From assembly GCA_023460395.1 (NCBI GenBank), contig JAEWQB010000006.1, forward strand, positions 27,801 to 91,800: a DNA stretch of 64,000 bases, in the 5' to 3' direction. The notes under the pieces were generated by a model. That model saw nothing but the letters and a program-made list of their open reading frames with translations. It was not told where the DNA came from and did no database searches. Shown in pieces: positions 43,520 to 49,995 of the stretch (its first letter is position 1; each line of letters begins with the position of its first letter). A program made the position numbers and the translations under genes. Source of the DNA: Pseudomonadota bacterium (lineage in GTDB: Bacteria; Desulfobacterota; Desulfovibrionia; Desulfovibrionales; Desulfovibrionaceae).

Positions 43520-43599
43520 ACAACCTATAAAACAAAACATCCCCGACTCCAAAACGGAAATCGAGGCTGTTCAATTTCAAATCGCGACCAACTCAAAAG

Positions 43600-44484
43600 C
43601 TACTTCATCAACTCAGTCAACACTGCTTCCAAAACCTGCTTGTCTTCAAAGAAGACATAATGACCACCCTTAGCCGGAAGCATCTCCACACTCGGAACCT
43701 TACCACTCAGCACTTCATAGAAATCCTTGGCAATAACCTCATAGAACTCTTTTGACTTGGTCGAATAGAACAAGGAAAACGGAAGCGGATTACTCTGCAT
43801 GTCCTTGGCCGTGGCAACCGAGTTCAGATTGAAATGGCCCAAATGGCTTTTGCGACGCAGCCTCAACCACTTGTTCGTGTCATAGGAACCATCAAACAGA
43901 ACCGCATTGTTGAACAGTTCGGGATAGACTAGCGCAAGCTCTGCGGAAACGGTGGCACCAGCAGAGAAACCGAATATCCTAAACTTACCAATACCATAGG
44001 TATTTTTGAGGAATTCAATCGCCTCCTTCAACTCAGCAACGGCCTTCTTCGAGTAGGTGTTATCAGCGGAATACCTTCCCGAAGAACCATTGAAGCCGGG
44101 ACGAGCAATAGCAAACACTGGGACATTGAATCTTTTATGAATCCCTTCCAACAAATCAAACGTCCCTGTGTTTTCGGCAATAATCTTTTTCACCCAAGGA
44201 GAATCTTCGGGCGGGTTGCCATGGAAAAACAGGACTGCCGTACTCAGATCATCATCGGCATCAATGAGCTTCAAATAGGTCAAGCGGTAAGAGGTGGTTT
44301 GAACCGTGCCATATCGAGACGTCTTGGCAGGGTCAGCAGCACTTGAAGACGGCTTGGAAGGGTCAGCAGCACTTGAAGACGCCTTGGAAGGGTCAGCAGC
44401 ACTTGAAGACGCCTTCCCTCCCCCATTGCACCCAGCCAGCAACAAGATCGACAGAATCAGACTCCCAAGCAAAATGCGCTTCAT
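43600..44484 (-). CDS. Alpha/beta-hydrolase lipoprotein
   Basis: A 294-residue protein. The signal peptide ends in a lipobox with C19 (LLLAGC). Three near-identical 10-residue repeats (KASSSAADPS type, about 24-53) form a linker. The hydrolase domain has the oxyanion segment FFHGNPP, nucleophile S174 in GFSAG, a likely acid in LFDGS and a likely His in KGGHYVFF. It is probably an esterase or lipase-like enzyme anchored in the envelope. The substrate is unknown. It is island cargo on the opposite strand to its neighbours. Confidence 0.85.
   Translation of the reverse strand: MKRILLGSLILSILLLAGCNGGGKASSSAADPSKASSSAADPSKPSSSAADPAKTSRYGTVQTTSYRLTYLKLIDADDDLSTAVLFFHGNPPEDSPWVKKIIAENTGTFDLLEGIHKRFNVPVFAIARPGFNGSSGRYSADNTYSKKAVAELKEAIEFLKNTYGIGKFRIFGFSAGATVSAELALVYPELFNNAVLFDGSYDTNKWLRLRRKSHLGHFNLNSVATAKDMQSNPLPFSLFYSTKSKEFYEVIAKDFYEVLSGKVPSVEMLPAKGGHYVFFEDKQVLEAVLTELMK
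44326..44415. repeat. Three tandem 30-bp repeats in the hydrolase linker
   Basis: A 30-bp unit containing GGGTCAGCAGCACTTGAAGA occurs three times with few changes and encodes the KxSSSAADPx units. The frame is kept, so copy number could vary without breaking the gene. Confidence 0.85.
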
Positions 44485-44930
44485 GTAAACAAACCCCGCA
44501 TGGTCAAAATGTTGTAATGATAGGATATATTACCACATGACAAGCGATTAGTACAACACCAAATCAGCACCCGCCTACTTCCATCACAAAAACCACAACC
44601 ACCCACCTCAAAGCCATCACTCGGCGAATCAACCTTCAAATCCAATCCAAAGGGTACTCGGAATTCTGAGTATCCTTTTTCGTTTGCCCCAACACCGAAC
44701 ACCGATCCACGCAAACCCAATTCCGACCTGCACGCTATTCTAGTTCGTTTCAACTTTTTTTTGAAGTCAGGTTAACATTCCATATTTCGACTGATACGAT
44801 AAGTGAAATTTTAAAAAAAATTATAATAATTTTAAATGGAGGTGTGTATGAATGTATAAATTTATAATTTAGAATTTGGTTATGGAATTTGTTATAAATT
44901 TTAATTGATAGTTTTAAAAAAGGAGTTTAT
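44485..44930. other. Intergenic region with an orphan terminator
   Basis: About 450 bases without a convincing gene. A hairpin, AAAGGGTACTC (44649-44659) with GAGTATCCTTT and a T run, lies with no gene directly before it and may be left from a lost gene. From 44760 composition becomes very AT-rich. A GGAGGTGTGT site at about 44838-44847 precedes a three-codon open frame (ATG AAT GTA TAA), followed by a strong site for the gene at 44931. Confidence 0.5.
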
Positions 44931-45266
44931 ATGAATATTAAAAAAGTTGATTTTGACACCCTTCGCGACCTCATTAAGAAAAATGCAACAATTAAAGAGA
45001 TTACTCACTCTTTAAAACTCAATTCATCAAGCGACACCAAACGCTTTATATTTGAGCTATCTCAAATCGATAAGACTTTTTATGAGGTCACTGACTATGT
45101 GTTAGGACAGAAGCCCTACATCAACACAAAAGGACAGCTTGTCATCCCTAGTGATTTCGTCACGTCATTTGCCACAACAAATGAAATACAAATCACTAAA
45201 GATACAAACATCACAGCAGTATCTAATGATGTTGATAATTCAATCACCATTAGATTCAACAAGTAG
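44931..45266 (+). CDS. Hypothetical small protein (111 aa)
   Basis: A strong AAAAAAGGAG site precedes the ATG. The first 40 residues are helical and charged (DTLRDLIKKNATIKEITHSLKL, HTH-like in length), and the C-terminal part is beta-rich (KGQLVIPSDFV, then EIQITKDTNITAVSND). No family is recognised. It is followed closely by another small gene and the two probably form a two-gene unit with a terminator. It is island cargo. Confidence 0.7.
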   Translation: MNIKKVDFDTLRDLIKKNATIKEITHSLKLNSSSDTKRFIFELSQIDKTFYEVTDYVLGQKPYINTKGQLVIPSDFVTSFATTNEIQITKDTNITAVSNDVDNSITIRFNK

Positions 45267-45349
45267 TCATTTATTTTGAGTGGATGGGGAGCCTTCTCCC
45301 CCCACTCATAATATTAATTATAGAAAATATAAAACCTAAGGAGATAAGC

Positions 45350-45634
45350 ATGAAAACATATATTAGAGATGAGATTGAAATTTATCAATTTGCCCTTGAT
45401 AACTGCATTCAGTTTTATCAGAAGAAGATCGTTGAACACCCTAAAATCTACCGTCATATCAAATTCGGAACCCCACTTTCCAACTCCGACCTTGTCAAAA
45501 TCCTCAGAAAGTTTGGCAACGACGCCACTCAGAATTTTCTCGACATTGGAATCTCAATGTTCCAAGAAGGAAAGGGAAAAGGTATTCCTGTTTATTATCA
45601 GGATAATAACCGCAGATTCTATTTCAAAGATTAA
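45350..45634 (+). CDS. Hypothetical small protein (94 aa)
   Basis: The ATG at 45350 has an AAGGAGATAAGC site; the longer frame upstream lacks one. The protein is soluble, charged and aromatic-rich (IYQFALDNCIQFYQKKIVEHP, then GIPVYYQDNNRRFYFKD). No family is recognised. It lies 83 bases after the 111-aa gene and ends at a terminator, so the pair may work together. Confidence 0.7.
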   Translation: MKTYIRDEIEIYQFALDNCIQFYQKKIVEHPKIYRHIKFGTPLSNSDLVKILRKFGNDATQNFLDIGISMFQEGKGKGIPVYYQDNNRRFYFKD

Positions 45635-45640
45635 ATAAGG

Positions 45641-45669
45641 GAAGGGAGCCTTCGGGCTTCCTTTTTTTG
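45641..45669 (+). terminator. Terminator after the two small island genes
   Basis: GGGAGCC (45644-45650) and GGCTTCC (45655-45661) pair with a TTCG tetraloop and one G-T pair, followed by seven T. Confidence 0.88.
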
Positions 45670-45683
45670 TTTAGCATATTGAA

Positions 45684-46706
45684 TTAAAAGAGCATTGGCT
45701 TTCTGGTCAATGCTCTTTCCTTTTCCCCTTGCAGCTCATGGTAATAAGTATCCGCAGTCATGCTGGTCGAACTATGTCCGAGCAACTTTGATACCGCCTT
45801 CAAATCTGCTCCTCCTGCAAGCATGGTCGAGGCAAACAAATGCCGTATGTCATATAGCCTTACATCATATTCGATTCCAGCCTTCTCACAGGCAGCCCTG
45901 AAGGTTCGATGACACTTCTTAATCGGCTTGCCTCGGAACTCGATTATGAAATCAGTCACTGATTCGGAATACCTTTTCATCAACCGAGTTTTGAATTCAT
46001 CGGAAATTGGAATCAAGCGTGCCGAACTTTCTGTTTTGGTTCCACGAACCAGAATTTGACTACGCTCCCAGTTTACGTCTGACCACCTCAAGGAGAACAG
46101 CTCAGACACACCCGGACGAGTTCCCAATTCCCACTGAACTTCAATTATCCATTTGAGATGTGGCGGAGACGCTGCCACAATCTTTGCCAGATCAGACACC
46201 GTCAGTCTCAACACCCGCTTCGGTTCACGCGGCTTTCGCCAACCCTTCATGGGATTACGGGAAGTGAACTCCTTATCAACTCCGAATCGAAACACCGCAT
46301 GAAGACTATCCATATAACGATTTCGAGTAGCTATTGACTTGGACTCGAACAGAGCAGCCACCTTTACAACGTCAGCAAACGTCAACTCATCAACAGGCAC
46401 ATGGCATAAGCTTGGAAGAAAATAGTCATTAATCAAATATTTCAAGACACTTAACCAATTTTTAGTTCGTCCTTGAACCTTGAGAACATCAACATAAAGC
46501 TGCGCCAATTCATCAAGATACATGGCCCGCCCATGACGAACACTGCCCATGGTGAAAATTCGACCAGAGACAATCTCATCTTCACGCTCTCTTGCTAATC
46601 GCTCTCCCTCATCACCTCTTCCGAAATAGTCCTTCTTGGGACTTCCAAGCCCAGGGACTCGATACTGGACATACCACCGTCCATCTTCAGTCACTCCAAT
46701 ACTCAT
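45684..46706 (-). CDS. Tyrosine recombinase / phage-type integrase (340 aa)
   Basis: The protein has an N-terminal arm-type segment, a SAM-like core-binding domain (about 60-155) and a catalytic domain. Visible active-site residues are R197 (ELGTRPGV), R288 and H289 in LYDIRHLFAS (Tyr285 stands where many have His), H311 (LLGHSS) and nucleophile Tyr321 in ADTYYH. It should integrate or excise an element. Its start overlaps the xis-like gene stop (ATGA). It is unrelated in length and sequence to the 197-aa integrase at the right end. Confidence 0.93.
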   Translation of the reverse strand: MSIGVTEDGRWYVQYRVPGLGSPKKDYFGRGDEGERLAREREDEIVSGRIFTMGSVRHGRAMYLDELAQLYVDVLKVQGRTKNWLSVLKYLINDYFLPSLCHVPVDELTFADVVKVAALFESKSIATRNRYMDSLHAVFRFGVDKEFTSRNPMKGWRKPREPKRVLRLTVSDLAKIVAASPPHLKWIIEVQWELGTRPGVSELFSLRWSDVNWERSQILVRGTKTESSARLIPISDEFKTRLMKRYSESVTDFIIEFRGKPIKKCHRTFRAACEKAGIEYDVRLYDIRHLFASTMLAGGADLKAVSKLLGHSSTSMTADTYYHELQGEKERALTRKPMLF

Positions 46707-46918
46707 ATGATTACCCCCTTGAATCCGCTTCTGAATTCGTTAATGATCTGCTGAAACACCCGAGGGTCTCGCATCCACGCATCCAAGTCGGACTTTTTGA
46801 AACGATTCCTTTTCGGACCATAGCGAGGAACAGAAAATGCTTCGCAAACCCTTGAAAAATACTTTGAATTATAACCGCAATACCTTGCTGCACTTTTAAT
46901 GTTAAAATACTCACTCAT
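46703..46918 (-). CDS. Excisionase-like / MerR-type helix-turn-helix protein
   Basis: A 71-residue basic protein: FNIKSAARYCGYNSKYFSRVCEAFSVPRY, then RFKKSDLDAWMRD, the winged-helix pattern of small excisionases and MerR-type DNA-binding proteins. It is encoded just upstream of, and overlaps, the integrase gene, the normal xis-int arrangement. It would direct excision and may repress its own promoter. Confidence 0.85.
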   Translation of the reverse strand: MSEYFNIKSAARYCGYNSKYFSRVCEAFSVPRYGPKRNRFKKSDLDAWMRDPRVFQQIINEFRSGFKGVII

Positions 46919-46935
46919 ATCGACCTCTTTTATAT

Positions 46936-46966
46936 AAATATATCTAGAATGGATTAAATATATCTA
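46936..46966. promoter_or_regulatory. Direct repeat in the xis/47012 divergent promoter region
   Basis: AAATATATCTA occurs at 46936-46946 and again at 46956-46966, exactly 20 bases apart (two helical turns). It lies 18 to 48 bases upstream of the xis-like gene. It suits a binding site for Xis or another regulator. Confidence 0.55.
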
Positions 46967-47011
46967 TTTGTATCCACATCGTACAATATTATTTATATCA
47001 GGAGACGACAT

Positions 47012-47203
47012 ATGACTTTAAACGAATTAGACCAAGCCATTGATAGAATTTTGAATGATGAATATTCACTGCTTAGCGATTTTATACTCAATGAAGACAA
47101 AGCATTGATCACTGACACCAACGCTAAAAAACTTCTCAGCTATATTCACAGAACAAAAGATTTAAGAAAATCTCACTTGGCACACGCCCTATTAGGTCTT
47201 TGA
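47012..47203 (+). CDS. Hypothetical small protein (63 aa)
   Basis: A CAGGAGACGACAT site precedes the ATG. The 63-residue protein is acidic and predicted all-helical (ELDQAIDRILNDEYSLLSDF, then NAKKLLSYIHRTKDL). It is not recognised. It is transcribed away from xis-int through a shared control region, the usual place for an early gene or control protein of an integrative element. Confidence 0.65.
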   Translation: MTLNELDQAIDRILNDEYSLLSDFILNEDKALITDTNAKKLLSYIHRTKDLRKSHLAHALLGL

Positions 47204-47297
47204 ACCGCTTACAACTTAACACAGGACAAAGCAGCCAGAGGTTCCATGGCTGAGTCGTTCAACAAACTTATCGATCACCTATAAAAAAAGAGAGGCC

Positions 47298-47915
47298 ATG
47301 CCTCCCTACCAATTAATTATGAACACGATGACCATTGACATCAAAGACATTCTTTCACTTCTCAATCTTCCCATAAAAACAAAATCAACCAATATTGAAT
47401 GCCCATTTTGCAAGACGTACTCAATGAAAGCATACCCTGACGGAGGGGCAAAATGTCATAATAAGATATGTGGTTGGCATGGGAATGGTGCTGATTTATA
47501 TGCAAAGGTTAAAGGAATATCAAAACTTGAAGCATATAAAGAACTCACACCACACACAAAAACACTTATCAAGAAAGGAAATATTACATTTAAACAAGCA
47601 CTAGATAAGGTCGCAGAAGATTTACATTTTTTAGCGAATGTAAGGATGTATTTTGCGTATTATGGAAATGAGAGGAAGAATCAAAAGTTTTATCAAGAAA
47701 AATATAAGACCAGTAAGAAAACTTTTTCATTTGTAATAAATGGCAATTTTGAAGATGTTTCATTTTTTAAATGGAATGAAATAGTGACCCTTTTAAGGCA
47801 AGATATTAATTTAGAAAGTTTTAAATATGATTTAAAGATTGGTAAAAAAAAGTTTTTACAGCAAATTAATGATAATAAAAAGTTGGAGTATATTAAAAAA
47901 TTTACTTCAAAATAA
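47298..47915 (+). CDS. CHC2-type zinc-finger protein, primase N-terminal-like
   Basis: A 205-residue AT-rich gene. The first 75 residues resemble the DnaG-type CHC2 zinc finger: DIKDILSLLNL, then CPFC (35, 38), KCHNKIC (53, 58) and GWHGNGADLY, followed by GISKLEAYKEL. The rest is Lys/Asn/Phe-rich and helical without a TOPRIM catalytic domain. It may be a DNA-binding accessory or a remnant of an element primase. A Met at 47319 is an alternative start, since the first ATG lies too close to its GAGAGG. Confidence 0.7.
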   Translation: MPPYQLIMNTMTIDIKDILSLLNLPIKTKSTNIECPFCKTYSMKAYPDGGAKCHNKICGWHGNGADLYAKVKGISKLEAYKELTPHTKTLIKKGNITFKQALDKVAEDLHFLANVRMYFAYYGNERKNQKFYQEKYKTSKKTFSFVINGNFEDVSFFKWNEIVTLLRQDINLESFKYDLKIGKKKFLQQINDNKKLEYIKKFTSK

Positions 47916-48549
47916 TATTATTTTTTGCGTGAAACGCAAAAAATCAATTGAAAATAAATTTTCAATTGATTTTTTATAATTTTTTTTAATTTAAAATGAA
48001 ATTTAATTAATATTATTTATTTAAATTATGTTTTCTTGTTTTAGTTTTAGTAATTTATATTCTTTTTGTTGAATATATTTATTGGAAATTTGTTTCCGTA
48101 ATATATGAATTTGTTATGAATATTTAAATGTTATTGTATGATTGTGTATTAATTTTTATTTGATTTATTTAATTTGTTTATTGTAGTTTTGATGAGATTT
48201 TATGAAAAATTGTTATTTTAAAATTTTGAATAAGTTTGGTTGTATATTGAAAATTTGTTTTTGAAGTTTGATATTCATTTTTTAGGCTAAATTTTTGTTT
48301 TTTATTATATATTCTTTGATTGAATATATTTATTGGAAATTTGTTTCTGAAAAGTAGTTTATTATCATTTATTTTGAAGGAAATTTTCCTTATAGGGTAT
48401 AGGAAATATTAATTACATTAAAATTATTAATTTTCTAAAAAATTAGAAATTCATAAAACATGGGAACAGTGTGTTGTCGTCAGACAACACACTTTCCCTA
48501 ACGGCTAGCCGTTAAAACGTCACACAGCTAACAAGCCGATTTAATTGAC
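47916..48549. other. Extremely AT-rich non-coding stretch with repeats and hairpins
   Basis: No gene was found. Directly after the CHC2 gene are two overlapping hairpins (TTTTTTGCGT/ACGCAAAAAA at 47921-47943 and AATCAATTGAAAA/TTTTCAATTGATT at 47942-47971), probably a terminator. A 42-base imperfect direct repeat ending TATTTATTGGAAATTTGTTT recurs at about 48056-48097 and 48304-48348. Near the right end lie an 11-bp hairpin (48469-48494, AGTGTGTTGTC arm) and a perfect 16-bp palindrome (TAACGGCTAGCCGTTA, 48500-48515). Confidence 0.65.
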
Positions 48550-48683
48550 GAATATCAAGTTCTTGGTAAAACTTGATATTCAAATTTTTTGCTAATAATT
48601 ACAAGTAATTAGCCGAGACACAGCAAAATGGTGTACGGCGAATGTCAAGTATTATACTGTAATCATACAGAAACTTGACATTC
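48550..48683. promoter_or_regulatory. Inverted GAATRTCAAGT sites upstream of the integrase
   Basis: The 11-base word GAAT(A/G)TCAAGT occurs four times as two inverted pairs: 48550 with 48571-48581, and 48640-48650 with 48673-48683. Between them lies a third inverted repeat (GCTAATAATTAC/GTAATTAGC, about 48590-48613). The last arm directly abuts the integrase ribosome site. The pattern suits integrase arm-type sites or operators for autoregulation. Confidence 0.6.
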
Positions 48684-48695
48684 GGAGGACACACC

Positions 48696-49289
48696 ATGAG
48701 ATATTACAACACCCCGCCCAAAGGATCTTCCACAGTCGTGGACCCAATAAGAAAACCTGAAGACATCGGCAGCATCAAAAAACTCTTGTCCGATAACCCA
48801 AGAAACCTCCTGCTCTTTACCCTTGGAATCAACAACGGAATCCGAACCGGAGACCTCTTGCAATTGAGGGCTAGGGATGTCATGGACAAAAAGACAGGAG
48901 AAGCGATTCAAATTCGGGAATCCAAAACCGGGAAACAGAATTGGGTCTTCCTGAACAAGGAATCGCATCGCATCCTAAAATCATATTTGAGTATAGCCGG
49001 ATTAGAAAATGAAGACTTCCTTTTCAAGTCAAGGAAAGGGGAAAACCGCCCTTTGACGACCAACTATGTGAACCGGCTAATCAAAGGATGGTGCAAGGCC
49101 ATAAACCTACCGGGGAATTATGGAGCCCATTCTTTGAGGAAGACATTTGGCTATATTCAAAGGACACGGTACGGGGTCGGATTTGAAATCCTGTGCAAGC
49201 GATTCAATCACGGCTCACCCCATGTCACGATGAGATACCTTGGGATTTCGGATTCAGAGGTTTTTGAAATTCTTCAAAATGAGGTTTAA
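48696..49289 (+). CDS. int: Small tyrosine recombinase / integrase of the element (197 aa)
   Basis: The ATG at 48696 follows GGAGGA. The protein is essentially a catalytic domain: R50 (NNGIRTGD), Lys near 77 (ESKTGK), H145 and R148 (AHSLRKTF), H172 and nucleophile Y181 (MRYLG). The usual N-terminal core-binding domain is nearly absent. It ends 171 bases before the right att repeat, the normal place for the integrase of a tRNA-inserted element. A 3' fragment of a close relative lies at 40674-40800. Confidence 0.93.
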   Translation: MRYYNTPPKGSSTVVDPIRKPEDIGSIKKLLSDNPRNLLLFTLGINNGIRTGDLLQLRARDVMDKKTGEAIQIRESKTGKQNWVFLNKESHRILKSYLSIAGLENEDFLFKSRKGENRPLTTNYVNRLIKGWCKAINLPGNYGAHSLRKTFGYIQRTRYGVGFEILCKRFNHGSPHVTMRYLGISDSEVFEILQNEV

Positions 49290-49460
49290 GACCTCATACA
49301 TTTTTTTAAGACGACCATATTTCTGCCCAAGTCCATCCTTTGCAAATAGAAAATCCAAACCAGTATACAAAACATGACCTCCGGACTTCATCCAGATACG
49401 CAATATTAGTACCCTCGAAAACGCTTAATCCGTTCAATATACTAGGCATTTAGTATTTTT

Positions 49461-49505
49461 ATGGGGTTCAAGGGGTCGAAGGTTCAAATCCTTTCATCCC
49501 GACCA
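49461..49505 (+). repeat. Right attachment-site repeat: 3' part of tRNA-Pro
   Basis: 45 bases identical to 40267-40311, from the anticodon loop to the CCA end. There is no 5' half, so it is not a functional tRNA. It marks the right junction of the island. Confidence 0.9.
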
Positions 49506-49518
49506 CTACCGCGAACCC

Positions 49519-49565
49519 CCAGCCCCCCAGATTTTCCCACCGGAAAATTCGGGGGGCTGGTTTGT
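49519..49565 (+). terminator. Duplicate of the tRNA-Pro terminator
   Basis: CCAGCCCCCC (49519-49528) pairs with GGGGGGCTGG (49551-49560), followed by TTTGTT. Compared with the left copy an A-T pair is replaced by G-C on both sides, so the stem has been kept by compensation. Confidence 0.85.
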
Positions 49566-49650
49566 TAGAATGCCTTCCCTTGTGGATGGATTCGCAACGC
49601 GAGTCTCCGGCGTGTTCACACAACACAGCCCGTTGAGACTGATCATATAG

Positions 49651-49726
49651 GCTCTTGTAGCTCAGTTGGCAGAGCGCATCCTTGGTAAGGATGAGGTCAG
49701 CAGTTCAATCCTGCTCAAGAGCTCCA
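49651..49726 (+). tRNA. tRNA-Thr (anticodon GGT), copy 3
   Basis: A 76-nt cloverleaf like copy 2, with one D-loop change (CAGTTGG instead of CAGTCGG). It lies just outside the right att repeat, so it is probably the original chromosomal gene next to tRNA-Pro. Confidence 0.96.
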
Positions 49727-49735
49727 TAAAAATGA

Positions 49736-49771
49736 AAGTCCCTGTTTTCAGAAGAAAACAGGGACTTTTTT
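49736..49771 (+). terminator. Terminator after tRNA-Thr copy 3
   Basis: AAGTCCCTGTTTTC and GAAAACAGGGACTT form a long stem followed by TTTT; it is unlike the terminator shared by copies 1 and 2. Confidence 0.92.
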
Positions 49772-49995
49772 CATGCTCAAACCGGCCCATATTCCATATG
49801 TCGTCGGGATGGAGTGTCCGCGCAATAGGCCGACTAACTACAAACAGACATAGCTATGACTCTAAATGCAGAGGCTCCGGTATGTAGCGGGCACGTTGGG
49901 TACAATGCCCATAACGGTTCCCTGCCTTTAGTCGCCTTACCTGTTCTGTAACGCTGCTCAGAAAAGCATCAGGAAATTACGAAGTGGCGTTTAGT

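Larger units (their letters stand above)
40312..49505. mobile_element. 9.2-kb integrative element (genomic island) in tRNA-Pro(GGG)
   Basis: The element lies between the exact 45-bp tRNA-Pro repeats. It contains an integrase next to the right end (48696-49289), a second xis-int pair (46918-45684), an integrase 3' fragment (40674-40800), two of the three tRNA-Thr genes and unrecognised cargo. From 42.7 kb on it is strongly AT-rich, unlike the flanks. No structural phage, conjugation or replication-initiator genes were recognised, so it looks like an island or satellite, or a decayed composite. Confidence 0.82.

Noticed and set aside
44326..44415. Possible CRISPR-like repeat array
   Set aside because: The 30-bp repeats are directly tandem with no spacers and encode an in-frame protein linker.
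44481..44753. A 90-codon open frame upstream of the lipoprotein hydrolase
   Set aside because: No family features and it runs into the hydrolase start; an orphan terminator nearby hints only at a lost gene.
49461..49505. A second tRNA-Pro gene at the right island end
   Set aside because: Only the 3' half is present, so it is an attachment-site duplication, not a tRNA gene.
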